Positions 1 through 8,708 of a DNA stretch of 64,000 nt are shown here, in pieces. The notes beneath the pieces are model-generated. The model was not told the origin of the DNA. It saw only the letters and a program-made list of their open reading frames with translations, and did no database searches. The position numbers and the translations under genes were made by a program. Each line of letters begins with the position of its first letter. Position 1 is the first letter of the stretch. Origin of the DNA: Streptomyces sp. TLI_053 (GTDB taxonomy: Bacteria; Actinomycetota; Actinomycetes; Streptomycetales; Streptomycetaceae); the NCBI RefSeq assembly GCF_900105395.1, contig NZ_LT629775.1:5292001-5356000 (forward strand). Reading direction: 5' to 3'.

Positions 1-14
1 ATTGTCGGACGTGC

Positions 15-1244
15 TCAGACGTTCTGGCCGGACTGCAGCCGGGGCAGCACCTGCTTGATGTCGTCGATCGGGATGGCGAAGCCGAGGCCGACGCTGCCGG
101 CCCCGGTGCCGCCGGCGGTGGCGCTCGATCCGCTCGGCGAGTACATGGCCGAGTTGATGCCGATGACCTGCCCCGAGGCGTTGATCAGCGGGCCGCCGGA
201 GTTGCCCGGGTTGAGCGCGGCGTCGGTCTGGAAGGCCTGGTAGGTGGCGGTGCTGCCGCCGCTCTGCGGGGCGTTGCCGCGCAGGCCGGGCAGGTTGGGG
301 AGGCCGAAGCCGCCGTTGCCGCTGGTGGTGCCCTCGTCGAGCTGGACGGTGACCTCGCGGTGCTCGGCGCTGATGATGCCGGAGGTGACGGTGCCGGTGA
401 GGCCCTCGGGGTTGCCGATGGCGACGACCGGGTCGCCGACCGAGACGGCGGAGGAGTCGCCGAGCACGGCGGGGGTGAGCTGCTTGGCGCCGCTCGCGGT
501 GATCACGGCGGCGTCCAGGCTCTTGTCGGTGCCGGTGAGGGCGGCGCCGGCGGTGGAGCCGTCGTGGAAGGTGACGGTGATCCGGCCGCCGTCGGCCGCG
601 CCGGAGACCACGTGGTAGTTGGTGAGGATCTGGCCGCCGGCGGTGAGGACCACGCCGGTGCCGGTGGCGGTGCCGTTCGCGGTCTGCACGGTGATCTGGA
701 CGACGCTGGGCGAGACGGCGGCGGCGACGGCCGCGACGTCGGCGCTGCCGTCGGAACGGGCGGCGACCGGGCTGGCGACGGTGCCGGTGCGGCTCACGGA
801 GCCGTGGTCCTGGGCGGCGACGACGCCGCCGGTGACGCCGCCGAGCACGGCGGCGACCGCGGCGACGGCGGTGACCAGGGCGAGCCGTCCGCGCAGCAGG
901 CCGCGCCGGGCCCGGTGGCCGGGGCCCCCGGACGGGGCCGGGCCGGCCGGCTCGGGCGGGAACGGCGGGAGCGGGGGAGGGGGCGGGGTGCCGGCGGCGG
1001 GGTGGGCGGCGCTGCCGTACCCGGCGCTGCCGTGTTCGGTGCTCGCGTACGCGGTGCTCGGGTCCCCGGTGCTCGGCTCCCCGGCGTTCGCGTACGCGGT
1101 GCTCGCGTCCCCGGTGCGCTCGTACCGGCTGCCGCCGAGCACGGTGCCCGGGATGATCCGGTCCCGGGAGGGCCCCGCCGGGGGCTCGGACGGTCCGTCG
1201 TGGGGGCCGTCGGTGCGGTGCTGCCACTGCTGGTGATCGCTCAT
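15..1244 (-). CDS. Membrane-anchored HtrA/DegP-like trypsin-family serine protease
   Basis: Predicted extracytoplasmic serine protease of the S1C/trypsin-like type, 409 aa from the ATG at 1244; a TTG three codons upstream is possible. Residues 1-115 are low-complexity, with repeated GDAS/GEPS/TAYA units and a proline stretch. One membrane segment follows at about 120-145, then the protease domain. The catalytic triad is visible: His in TNYHVV (about residue 210), Asp in SLDAAVI (about 243) and Ser in GNSGGPL (about 349). No C-terminal PDZ domain is present, so it is shorter than classical HtrA. It is transcribed away from the window end and its substrate is unknown. Confidence 0.9.
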   Translation of the reverse strand: MSDHQQWQHRTDGPHDGPSEPPAGPSRDRIIPGTVLGGSRYERTGDASTAYANAGEPSTGDPSTAYASTEHGSAGYGSAAHPAAGTPPPPPLPPFPPEPAGPAPSGGPGHRARRGLLRGRLALVTAVAAVAAVLGGVTGGVVAAQDHGSVSRTGTVASPVAARSDGSADVAAVAAAVSPSVVQITVQTANGTATGTGVVLTAGGQILTNYHVVSGAADGGRITVTFHDGSTAGAALTGTDKSLDAAVITASGAKQLTPAVLGDSSAVSVGDPVVAIGNPEGLTGTVTSGIISAEHREVTVQLDEGTTSGNGGFGLPNLPGLRGNAPQSGGSTATYQAFQTDAALNPGNSGGPLINASGQVIGINSAMYSPSGSSATAGGTGAGSVGLGFAIPIDDIKQVLPRLQSGQNV

Positions 1245-1350
1245 GGCGACCAACGTCCGCCCGGTGGATGAGAATCCGGTGAGAGTGCGCTCAGAAGGGT
1301 CCGAGAAGCCCGTTGACTTCTCATAAAGCCTGGTCAGGCGCAGGCCCGGC

Positions 1351-2397
1351 CTAGGGGTTGTCGCCGTCCGGGGAGCAGCCGCAGGAACGCCGTACGACCA
1401 GGCGCGACGGGAACTTGCGGACCCGCTCGGTGTCCGAGCCGGGCACCATCAGCGAGTCGTCCAGGACGAGGTCCACCGCGGCCCGGGCCATCGCGTCGCG
1501 GTCGGAGGCGACGGTGGTCAGCGGCGGGTCGGCGAGCGCGGCCTCCGGCACGTCGTCGAAGCCGGCCACGGCGAGGTCCTCCGGCACCCGCAGGCCCACC
1601 TCGCGGGCGGCCCGCAGCACGCCGATGGCCTGGTCGTCGGTGGAGCAGAAGATCGCCGGCGGGCGGTTCCCGGAGCGCAGCACGCCGAGGGCGACCTCGT
1701 AGGCGCCGTAGCGGTGGAAGGGCGCGTCGATCAGGTGCGGTTCGGTCGGCAGGCCGTGCGCGTCCATGGCGCGCTGCCAGCCCTCGACGTGGTCGATGAC
1801 CGGGTCGCCGGGGGCGGGGGACTCGACCGGGCCGCCGAAGCAGGCCACGTACGGGTGCCCGTGCACCTCCAGCAGGTGGCGGACGACGGTCTCGGCGCCG
1901 CCCACGTCGTCGGTGACCACCGCGACGTCGTCGATCGCCTCGGGGCGGCGGTGCAGCAGCACGACCTTGGCCCCCTCCATGGCGGCGAACTCCTCGGCGG
2001 CCCGCTGGGAGGGGCCCTGGCTGACCAGGATCAGGCCGGAGACCCGCATGCCGAGGAAGGCGCGGACGTAGTGGACCTCGCGGTCGTCGACGTAGTCGGA
2101 GTTGCCGATCAGCACCAGCTTGCCGCGTTCGGAGGCGGCCCGTTCCACGGCGTGCGCCATCTCGGCGAAGAACGGCTGGCGGGCGTCCGGGACGACCATG
2201 CCGATGAGGTTGGTGCGGCGGGAGGCCATCGCCTGCGCGACGCTGTTCGGCCGGTAGCCGAGCTGCTCGATCGCGGCGAGCACCTTCTCCCGGGTGGCGG
2301 GCGCGACCGGCCGCGGCCCGTTGTTGATCACGTAGCTGACGACCGCGGTCGAGGTACCAGCCAGTCGGGCTACATCGTCGCGCGTCACTTTGGCCAC
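1351..2397 (-). CDS. LacI-family transcriptional regulator
   Basis: 348 aa, full length for the family. The N-terminal helix-turn-helix (about residues 3-55: VTRDDVARLAGTSTAVVSYV, then the hinge helix) is followed by a periplasmic-binding-protein-like effector domain. The GTG start lacks a Shine-Dalgarno sequence. On the minus strand a TAGACT -10-like hexamer (2404-2409) ends 6 bases before it, so a leaderless transcript is possible. The effector sugar cannot be read from the sequence, and the flanking genes are not sugar-catabolic. Confidence 0.9.
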   Translation of the reverse strand: MAKVTRDDVARLAGTSTAVVSYVINNGPRPVAPATREKVLAAIEQLGYRPNSVAQAMASRRTNLIGMVVPDARQPFFAEMAHAVERAASERGKLVLIGNSDYVDDREVHYVRAFLGMRVSGLILVSQGPSQRAAEEFAAMEGAKVVLLHRRPEAIDDVAVVTDDVGGAETVVRHLLEVHGHPYVACFGGPVESPAPGDPVIDHVEGWQRAMDAHGLPTEPHLIDAPFHRYGAYEVALGVLRSGNRPPAIFCSTDDQAIGVLRAAREVGLRVPEDLAVAGFDDVPEAALADPPLTTVASDRDAMARAAVDLVLDDSLMVPGSDTERVRKFPSRLVVRRSCGCSPDGDNP

Positions 2398-2543
2398 GGG
2401 GGGAGTCTACGCGTGTGGCGTGCGGCGGGGCAGTGGGGATCGCCCCCGGCCAGGGGCGATCGTGCGGCGTCCGCCGGACGGGGTGGGGCGAATCCGGACA
2501 GGCCGGGCCGGGCGGCGCGGAGTGGTCCCGCCCGGCCCGCCGG

Positions 2544-3278
2544 TCAGGCTTCCAGGACCGTCGCGGGGCGCCGGGCGGCCTGGTCGGGACGCTCGCCCTT
2601 GTCCGGCTTCTCCGGGACGACGAAGCGGTAGCCGACGTTGCGGACGGTGCCGATCAGGCCCTCGTGCTCGACGCCGAGCTTGGCCCGCAGCCGTCGGACG
2701 TGCACGTCGACCGTCCGGGTGCCGCCGAAGTAGTCGTAGCCCCAGACCTCCTGCAGCAGCTGCGCCCGGGTGAAGACCCGGCCGGGGTGCTGGGCGAGGT
2801 ACTTGAGCAGCTCGAACTCCTTGAAGGTGAGGTCGAGCACCCGGCCCTTGAGCTTGGCCGAGTAGGTCGCCTCGTCGACCGAGAGGTCGCCGTTGCGGAT
2901 CTCCATCGGGCTGTCGTCGGTGGTCACCTGGAGCCGCCCGAGGGCCAGCCGCAGCCGGGCCTCGACCTCGGCCGGGCCGGCGGTGTCGAGCAGGACGTCG
3001 TCGATGCCCCACTCCGCGGTGACGGCGGCGAGGCCGCCCTCGGTCACCACCAGGATGAGCGGGCAGCCGATGCCGGTGGAGCGCAGCAGCTGGCAGAGGC
3101 TGCGGATCTGCGGCAGGTCGCGCCTGCCGTCCACCAGGATGACGTCGGCGCTGGGGGTGTCGACCAGGGCGGCACCCTCGGCGGGCGCCACCCGGACGCT
3201 GTGCAGCAGCAGGCCGAGCGCGGGCAGTACCTCCGCGGAGGGCTGCAGCGCGTTGGTGAGGAGGAGCAGAGAACTCAT
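2544..3278 (-). CDS. glnR: GlnR, orphan OmpR-type global nitrogen regulator
   Basis: 244 aa. I recognise this as the streptomycete GlnR: N-terminus MSSLLLLTNALQPS, receiver-like domain (1-120) with the conserved Asp50 in ILVDGRRD, and a C-terminal winged helix (about 130-225; LKYLAQHPGRVFTRAQLLQEVW, split as LKYLAQHPGR / VFTRAQLLQEVW). In the family it controls ammonium assimilation genes and has no partner kinase; none is found nearby. The start is the ATG at 3278, preceded on the minus strand by AAAGGGGA. Longer upstream readings in this frame are Pro/Arg-rich shadows and were rejected. Confidence 0.96.
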   Translation of the reverse strand: MSSLLLLTNALQPSAEVLPALGLLLHSVRVAPAEGAALVDTPSADVILVDGRRDLPQIRSLCQLLRSTGIGCPLILVVTEGGLAAVTAEWGIDDVLLDTAGPAEVEARLRLALGRLQVTTDDSPMEIRNGDLSVDEATYSAKLKGRVLDLTFKEFELLKYLAQHPGRVFTRAQLLQEVWGYDYFGGTRTVDVHVRRLRAKLGVEHEGLIGTVRNVGYRFVVPEKPDKGERPDQAARRPATVLEA

Positions 3279-3961
3279 ACCCGGTAGTCCCCTTTCCGGG
3301 TCGTCGCGGTCGCGTTCCGGCTGCCGCCACAGCCGGATGGCGCACGTGCTGGTGAGGGGGAGGAGGGGGACGCCGGGCGGGAACCGCCGGACCCGACGGC
3401 GCGGACGGCGGAACGGGGCACGTGCCGGGGGTCCCGCAACCCGCGATGCACCGTTTCTGCCCTGTTCATCCCGCGAACCTTCCGGTCCTGGCCCGTCCCG
3501 GGCGGCGGCCCGGAGCCGGGGTTGTCCGACGCCCCTGCCGGGTCCGGCACGTCGTTGTGCCGTGCGTGGCGGGGGCGGTTCCCGCGGACCGCCGGGGGTG
3601 GGCCGACGATTCGCAAGAACGTCCGTACTGGCGTCCTGAAAGCACAAAAGGACCCGGGGGCGACTCTGCCCGGATCCCTCAGGGGTCGAGGATAGCCGAC
3701 CGGTCCCCGGGCCGGGAGGGCTCCGACCCGGCGGTTCGGCCCTTTCGGGGCCCGCCCCGGGTGAGTCCCGCCACAGCTTCGCGACGGCGCCGCCGGGGAC
3801 CGGGCCAGGGCGATTGCCGCTCGTGCGGGCGAACACGCCATCATGGGACGCACATCGGCGGCACCGTGCGCGTACACCTTTCGGGCGAGGCGCGGACACC
3901 TCCGGTGGTGGACCCGGCCGGGGTACCCGGGAACGGGCGAGGACGACGAGAAGGGGTTGCC
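3279..3961. other. Intergenic region, divergent promoters of glnR and the MoaD-like gene
   Basis: 683 bases with no convincing gene. It must carry the glnR promoter (minus strand) and that of the MoaD-like operon (plus strand). An A-rich patch at 3637-3650 stands out in otherwise very GC-rich DNA. I could not find a clean GlnR box. Confidence 0.5.
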
Positions 3962-4261
3962 ATGGGCGCGACCACCGGGCACGACCCGGCGGCCGCCGTT
4001 CGGGTGAGCGGAACCATCCGCTACTGGGCGGCGGCGAAGTCGGAGGCCGGGCTGGCCGAGGAGCCGTACCTGGCGGCGACCCTGGCCGAGGCGCTGGCGG
4101 AGGCCAAGGCGCGGCACGCCGACCGGCCGAAGCTGGTCCTGCTGCTCGGCCACTGCTCCTACCTGGTGGACGGTTCGCCGGTGGGCGGCCGTGACCACAC
4201 GACGGTGGCACTCAGCGAGGGCGGCACCGTCGAGGTCCTCCCGCCGTTCGCGGGCGGGTGA
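3962..4261 (+). CDS. MoaD/ThiS-family small sulfur-carrier-like protein
   Basis: 99 aa, beta-grasp fold expected, ending in the diglycine (PPFAGG) that is adenylated and thiocarboxylated in MoaD/ThiS proteins. The start ATG at 3962 follows AAGGGGTTGCC. No molybdopterin or thiamine genes are adjacent, so the sulfur acceptor is unknown. Its stop overlaps the next gene by four bases (GTGA), which suggests translational coupling to a membrane protein, an odd partner for a sulfur carrier. Confidence 0.8.
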   Translation: MGATTGHDPAAAVRVSGTIRYWAAAKSEAGLAEEPYLAATLAEALAEAKARHADRPKLVLLLGHCSYLVDGSPVGGRDHTTVALSEGGTVEVLPPFAGG

Positions 4262-5955
4262 GCGGCATGACCGGGACGAACGGGACCCCCGAGGGCCGGC
4301 CGCGGCAGCACCCCCAGCAGCCGCCGCAGCAACCGCAGCAACCGCAGTACCCGTACGGGCAGCCGCCGCAGCTGCAACAGCAGCCGGGGCAGTCCGGGCC
4401 GGGGCAGGCGCGGCCGCAGCAGCCGGGGGCGCAGGGGTACCACCCGCAGCAGCCGCCGTATCCGTACGCCCCCCAGCAGGGGTACGCGCCGGATCCCTAT
4501 GCGCAGCAGGGGCTCGCGGCGCAGCCGCACGCCCCCGGGGCGGGCGCACCGTCGTACGGCGGACCGTCGGCGCAGCCGGCGGGGTACCCGCAGCAGCAGC
4601 CGTACGGTCAGCAGGCCTACGGTCAGCAGCCGTACGCGCAGTCGCCGTACGGGGCGGGGCCGGGCGGCGGTCCGGCCGTGGACGACGCCGCGACGGCGTT
4701 GCTGCCGCCGGTGCCGCCGCTGGACGACGCCGCGACGGCGCTGCTCCCGCCGGTGCCGCCGCTGGACGACACCGCGACGGCGCTGCTCCCGCCCGTGCGG
4801 GTGTCCGGTGCGGTGCCGCCCGGCCACGCCCAGCCGCAGCCGCAGACCCGGCCGCAGCCCCGGGCCCGGCACGGCCGGCCGCAGGGCCAGGCCCCGGCCG
4901 GTGCCCCGTACGGTCAGGGCCCGGCGCGGGACCGCGCCCCGTCCCACCCCCAGGCCCCGATGCAGGCGCCGGCCCAGGCCCAGGCCCAGGCGCCGGTGCC
5001 GGACCAGGGGCAGGGCCTGGACCAGCCGACCATGACCCTGAAGCGCCCGGAGCCGCCGGCCCCGGTGCTGACCGACCCGGCCGCCGCCCGCGCGGCCAGG
5101 GCGGCCCGCGCCGCGCAGAACCCGCACGCGGCACCCGGTGGCCCCGGCGCCCCCGTGGCGCCGGCCGCGCCGTTCACCGCCCCGGCGCCTGCCCCGGCCC
5201 CGGCCCCGGCCCCGGTCCGGGCCGCGGCCCCGGCGGCGCCCGCCGTCCGGACCGGTTCGCCGATCAACGACCCCGGCCTCCAGCCGGCGCTGATCACGGC
5301 CGGCGCCGCCGCCCTGCTGGCCGGTGGCGCGGCGCTCGGCCAGATCCCGCTCGCCCTGGTCCTGGTGCTGCTCCAGGGCCTGACCGCGGCCGGCTGGTTC
5401 CGGCTGAACGGCATGTGGCCGGCCCGGCAGGGCATCGCGCTGGCCGCGCTGTCCGGCGTGGTGGCCGACGCGGCGGTGCTGCTGGCCGACGGGGACGGCG
5501 GCATCGCCGCGGTGGTCGGCACGCTCGGCGGGTTCTTCCTGCTGGTCCTGGTGCTGCAGACGTTCCGGCCGGCCGATCCGAAGGAGCGGTTCTACGCGCT
5601 CACGGTGCTCGGTTCGGCCACCGTGGTGACGGTGCTCTGCACCGCGCTGCTGCTGGCCGACTGGGTGCCGGCCGCGGTCGGGGCGGTCGCGCTGGCGACG
5701 CTGCTGGCGGCCGCGCCGCTGCCCGGGCCGAAGTGGCTGGGACCCCTGCTGGGGCTGCTCGCGGCGGTCGGGCTGGGTCTCGCGGTCGGCGCCCCGCCGG
5801 CGCTGGGCGCGGCGGCCGGTCTCGGCGCGCTGATCGGTCGCCGGGTGGCGGGGTACGACTTCCCGTCCCGGTTCGTGCACATGACGGCCGGCGTGGCGCT
5901 GCCGCTCGCCGTCGCGGCGCCGCTGGTGTGGATCGCCACGGACCTGCTCGGCTGA
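4258..5955 (+). CDS. Large membrane protein with Gln/Pro-rich N-terminus and ATALLPPV repeats
   Basis: 565 aa, function unknown. Residues 1-140 are Gln/Pro/Tyr-rich. Residues 142-183 are three tandem 14-residue repeats (DDAATALLPPVPPL, twice, then a diverged copy). A Pro/Ala/Gln-rich linker follows to about 340. The C-terminal third holds roughly eight hydrophobic segments. The GTG start at 4258 overlaps the upstream stop; an ATG lies at 4267. The cytosolic tail and Thr-containing repeats would fit a scaffold or Ser/Thr-kinase target, but that is inference. Confidence 0.75.
   Translation: MSGMTGTNGTPEGRPRQHPQQPPQQPQQPQYPYGQPPQLQQQPGQSGPGQARPQQPGAQGYHPQQPPYPYAPQQGYAPDPYAQQGLAAQPHAPGAGAPSYGGPSAQPAGYPQQQPYGQQAYGQQPYAQSPYGAGPGGGPAVDDAATALLPPVPPLDDAATALLPPVPPLDDTATALLPPVRVSGAVPPGHAQPQPQTRPQPRARHGRPQGQAPAGAPYGQGPARDRAPSHPQAPMQAPAQAQAQAPVPDQGQGLDQPTMTLKRPEPPAPVLTDPAAARAARAARAAQNPHAAPGGPGAPVAPAAPFTAPAPAPAPAPAPVRAAAPAAPAVRTGSPINDPGLQPALITAGAAALLAGGAALGQIPLALVLVLLQGLTAAGWFRLNGMWPARQGIALAALSGVVADAAVLLADGDGGIAAVVGTLGGFFLLVLVLQTFRPADPKERFYALTVLGSATVVTVLCTALLLADWVPAAVGAVALATLLAAAPLPGPKWLGPLLGLLAAVGLGLAVGAPPALGAAAGLGALIGRRVAGYDFPSRFVHMTAGVALPLAVAAPLVWIATDLLG
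4681..4806 (+). repeat. Three in-frame 42-base tandem repeats
   Basis: Units at 4681-4722, 4723-4764 and 4765-4806 encode the DDAATALLPPVPPL repeats of the membrane protein. The first two translate identically and the third has diverged at its end. Confidence 0.9.
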
Positions 5956-6194
5956 CCGCGGCCGCCGCGGCGGCCTTCCCCACGGCGTCCCGCTCCGGAA
6001 CCATGCTCCGGGGCGGGACGTCGTACGGTCGTGCGGAGCGGTCGTACCGGAGTGCCCGGATCCGCCGCCGCGAGCACCGACCGCGGCACGACCGGAGTAC
6101 GACCGCGGTGCGGGGACGGTGGCGGACAGCGCACCGGAACGAACGACAGCGAACGACAGCGAACGACGGCGACCGGCGACGACGGGGGAGAGCG

Positions 6195-6911
6195 ATGCGC
6201 GGCTGGCTGAAGGCGACGATCGGCCTGGTGGTGCTCTCGGGGGTGCTGGTGGGCGCCGACCGGATAGCCGTGGGGGTCGCCGAGGACGAGGCGGCCGACC
6301 AGATCCTGAAGAGCGGCCGGATGAGCCAGAAGCCGCACGTGTCGATCGAGGGCTTCCCGTTCCTCACCCAGGTCGTCTCGCAGAAGCTGGACGATGTGCG
6401 GATCTCCGCGGACGGGCTGACCGTCGGCGAGGGCAAGGACAAGGTCGCGCTGCACTCCTTCTCGGCCAGACTTTCCGGTGTCGAGGTCAGCGACAACATG
6501 AGCAGCGCCACCGTGGACACCGGTTCCGGTTCGGGGCTGATCGACTACGCGGACCTGTCGCGGCTGCTGCCGCCGGCCTCGGAACTGGTGCCGAACGCGG
6601 GCCGGCTCTCGCTCGGCGCCAACACCAGGCTGACCCTCTCCTACGGCGGGCCGGGCAAGGTCAAGGCCTCGCTCGGGCCGTTCCCGGTCGGCGAGGCCTC
6701 GGTGCACAACAAGGGGAACACCGTGACGGTGGACGGCTTCCGGATGAGCGCGATGGCCTCGTTGCTCGCCGGGGTGTCCGACCAGGCCATCGACCCGATC
6801 AGCTTCACCCTCTCCGCGCTGCCCGCCGGGTTGAACCTCGCCTCGGTGACACCGCAGGAGGAGGGCTTCCGGCTGGCCTTCGACGGCAAGGACGTCAAGC
6901 TCATCGGCTGA
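6195..6911 (+). CDS. DUF2993 (LmeA-like) secreted or membrane-tethered lipid-binding-type protein
   Basis: 238 aa. One N-terminal hydrophobic segment (about 5-25) precedes a DUF2993-type domain (about 35-238) with the typical KPHVSIEGFPFLTQV opening. Mycobacterial LmeA of this family acts in mannan elongation of cell-envelope lipoglycans and binds phospholipid; whether that holds here is inference. The ATG at 6195 is preceded by GGGGGAGAGCG. Confidence 0.85.
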   Translation: MRGWLKATIGLVVLSGVLVGADRIAVGVAEDEAADQILKSGRMSQKPHVSIEGFPFLTQVVSQKLDDVRISADGLTVGEGKDKVALHSFSARLSGVEVSDNMSSATVDTGSGSGLIDYADLSRLLPPASELVPNAGRLSLGANTRLTLSYGGPGKVKASLGPFPVGEASVHNKGNTVTVDGFRMSAMASLLAGVSDQAIDPISFTLSALPAGLNLASVTPQEEGFRLAFDGKDVKLIG

Positions 6912-6933
6912 CCGGACCCCGCCGTCCACCGTT

Positions 6934-6975
6934 CCGCTCCGCGAGACGCGCTGTCCAGCGCCGGTCGCGGAGCGG
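6934..6975 (+). terminator. Hairpin after the DUF2993 gene
   Basis: Inverted repeat CCGCTCCGCGA ... TCGCGGAGCGG, 11-bp perfect arms, starting 22 bases after the stop; no U-tract. Confidence 0.6.
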
Positions 6976-7099
6976 TGCTGTTCCCGCCCCGGGACCGGCC
7001 CCCGGGGCCCCCTCGTCCGGGCCGTGGCCGGTTCCGGACGCCCATGAGAGGGTCAAATCCCAGCATTCGAGCGATCTGATCTCGGTATTCGATACGCTG

Positions 7100-7129
7100 A
7101 TGACAGCGGGCGCCGGGTGTCCCTAGCAT
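7100..7129 (+). promoter_or_regulatory. Candidate promoter of the Cys leader peptide and sulfurtransferase
   Basis: ATGACA (7100-7105), an 18-base spacer and TAGCAT (7124-7129). A transcription start about 7 bases later falls on or next to the ATG of the leader peptide at 7137, so its mRNA would be leaderless. Confidence 0.5.
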
Positions 7130-7136
7130 CGTTGGC

Positions 7137-7217
7137 ATGAAGCGACAGACGGACCTCACGAAGCGGCGGGCGGTAGACCTGTGCCGCGTGGCCGCCTGTC
7201 TGTGTCGAATGCGCTGA
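7137..7217 (+). CDS. Cys-rich leader peptide upstream of the sulfurtransferase
   Basis: 26 aa, basic N-terminus (MKRQTDLTKRR) followed by VDLCRVAACLCR with three Cys in eight residues. It lies 257 bases before the sulfurtransferase gene and has no Shine-Dalgarno sequence, consistent with leaderless translation. Similar short conserved peptides precede this gene in streptomycetes. Leaderless poly-Cys ORFs act as cysteine-responsive attenuators in mycobacteria. Ribosome stalling at the Cys codons under cysteine shortage is the likely mechanism here, but that is inference. Confidence 0.8.
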   Translation: MKRQTDLTKRRAVDLCRVAACLCRMR

Positions 7218-7474
7218 CTCGGCGTCCTGGCAGGGCAGTTGCCGCCCGCCGCCGATTTCTCCGGTGACCTGTGCCGGCCCCTCGGGCCGGGCGCGGCCGC
7301 CCTGCTCCGCACCTCTCGCCCGCTCGCACCGCACGCCGCCGCATGTCCCAGTATTCGGACAGGAATTCGGACCGGCGTCCGGCGGGCGGCCGCACCCCCG
7401 CTGCGCCGCAGCACCCGAAGCAGCCACCAGCAGCACCACCTTCCGCAAACCGCCCCCGGATGGAGAACATCACC
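7218..7474 (+). promoter_or_regulatory. Leader region with candidate attenuator hairpin
   Basis: The 257-base untranslated stretch between leader peptide and sulfurtransferase contains a perfect CCGGCCC-CTC-GGGCCGG hairpin (7274-7290) inside GC-rich DNA that could form alternative structures. It is a candidate for a stall-controlled terminator or sequestrator. Confidence 0.4.
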
Positions 7475-8308
7475 ATGAGCCGCAGCGACGTCCTGGTCGA
7501 CGCCGACTGGGTCCAGGCCCGCCTGGACGACCCGAAGGTCGTCATCGTCGAGGTCGACGAGGACACCTCCGCCTACGACAAGAACCACATCCGCAACGCC
7601 GTCCGGATCGACTGGAAGTCCGACCTCCAGGACCCGGTCCGCCGCGACTTCATCGACCAGGCCGGCTTCGAGGCGCTGCTCAGCGCCAAGGGCATCGCCA
7701 ACGACGACACCGTCGTCCTCTACGGCGGCAACAACAACTGGTTCGCCTCGTACGCCTACTGGTACTTCAAGCTGTACGGCCACGGTGACGTCCGCCTGCT
7801 CGACGGCGGCCGCAAGAAGTGGGAGCTCGATTCCCGCGACCTGGTCTCCGAGGTGCCGCAGCGCGCCGCGACCGAGTACACGGCGCAGGCCGTCGACTCC
7901 TCGATCCGCGCCTTCCGCGACGACGTGATCGCCGCCATCGGCACCCTCAACCTGGTCGACGTCCGCTCGCCCGACGAGTTCTCCGGCAAGCTGCTCGCCC
8001 CGGCCCACCTCCCGCAGGAGCAGTCGCAGCGCCCCGGCCACGTGCCCTCCGCGCGCAACATCCCGTGGGCGAAGAACGCCAACGACGACGGCACCTTCAA
8101 GAGCGACGACGAGCTCAAGGCCCTGTACGAGGCCGAGGGCGTCGACCTGGCGAAGGACACCATCGCCTACTGCCGCATCGGCGAGCGCTCCGCGCTCACC
8201 TGGTTCGTCCTGCACGAGCTGCTCGGCCAGGAGAACGTGAAGAACTACGACGGTTCCTGGACCGAGTACGGCAGCCTCGTCGGCGTGCCGATCGAGCTCG
8301 GCAACTGA
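7475..8308 (+). CDS. Thiosulfate sulfurtransferase (tandem rhodanese, SseA type)
   Basis: 277 aa, two rhodanese domains as usual for the family. The inactive N-terminal domain covers about 5-130 and the active one about 150-275. The active-site loop is CRIGER, its Cys being the persulfide carrier that moves sulfane sulfur from thiosulfate to a nucleophile. I chose the ATG at 7475 because GGAGAA lies 7 bases upstream; an ATG at 7460 has no ribosome site. It forms a sulfur operon with the DUF1416 gene 40 bases downstream, probably regulated through the upstream leader peptide. Confidence 0.93.
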   Translation: MSRSDVLVDADWVQARLDDPKVVIVEVDEDTSAYDKNHIRNAVRIDWKSDLQDPVRRDFIDQAGFEALLSAKGIANDDTVVLYGGNNNWFASYAYWYFKLYGHGDVRLLDGGRKKWELDSRDLVSEVPQRAATEYTAQAVDSSIRAFRDDVIAAIGTLNLVDVRSPDEFSGKLLAPAHLPQEQSQRPGHVPSARNIPWAKNANDDGTFKSDDELKALYEAEGVDLAKDTIAYCRIGERSALTWFVLHELLGQENVKNYDGSWTEYGSLVGVPIELGN

Positions 8309-8348
8309 GCCGCCCGCTCCACCCGTAAGGCTGAAGGGAAGACAAGAC

Positions 8349-8639
8349 ATGTGCGGTGCGAAGGCCGGTGGGCCGGACCTGGCAGGAGTTGACGTGGCGA
8401 ACGAGACGATCATCCAGGGTTCCGTGACCCGCGACGGCGAGCCGGTCAACGGCTACGTCCGACTGCTCGACGAGGGCGGCGAGTTCACGGCGGAGGTGCC
8501 CACCTCGGCGACCGGCCAGTTCCGGTTCTTCGCCCGCCCGGGCAAGTGGACCCTGCGGGCGCTCGTCCCGGGCCAGACCGTGGACCGCCAGGTGGTCGCC
8601 TCCCAGGGCAACCTGACCGAGGTCGCGATCGCGGTCTGA
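8349..8639 (+). CDS. sseC: DUF1416 / SseC protein
   Basis: 96 aa, matching the actinobacterial SseC family that is almost always beside the SseA-type sulfurtransferase. The body (about 20-96) looks like a small beta-sandwich (QGSVTRDGEPVNGYVRLLDE). A Cys in MCGAKAGG near the start is typical of the family. It presumably assists the sulfurtransferase; the biochemical role is not established. Confidence 0.88.
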   Translation: MCGAKAGGPDLAGVDVANETIIQGSVTRDGEPVNGYVRLLDEGGEFTAEVPTSATGQFRFFARPGKWTLRALVPGQTVDRQVVASQGNLTEVAIAV

Positions 8640-8662
8640 CCGTCCACGACGGACCGGCGTCA

Positions 8663-8693
8663 CCGAGGGCCCCTGCCGTGCGGGGGCCCTCGG
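8663..8693 (+). terminator. Terminator hairpin after sseC
   Basis: CCGAGGGCCCC ... GGGGCCCTCGG, 11-bp perfect stem, 24 bases after the stop. Confidence 0.75.
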
Positions 8694-8708
8694 GCATACC
8701 GTGGAGGT

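Noticed and set aside
360..1271. Plus-strand reading through the HtrA-like protease gene
   Set aside because: Gly/Ala/Asp-only composition typical of an antisense frame in GC-rich DNA; the minus-strand protease has a full catalytic triad.
3620..3660. GlnR box for autoregulation of glnR
   Set aside because: GTACT...GAAAG only loosely resembles the GTnAC-N6-GAAAC pattern and the second half is missing.
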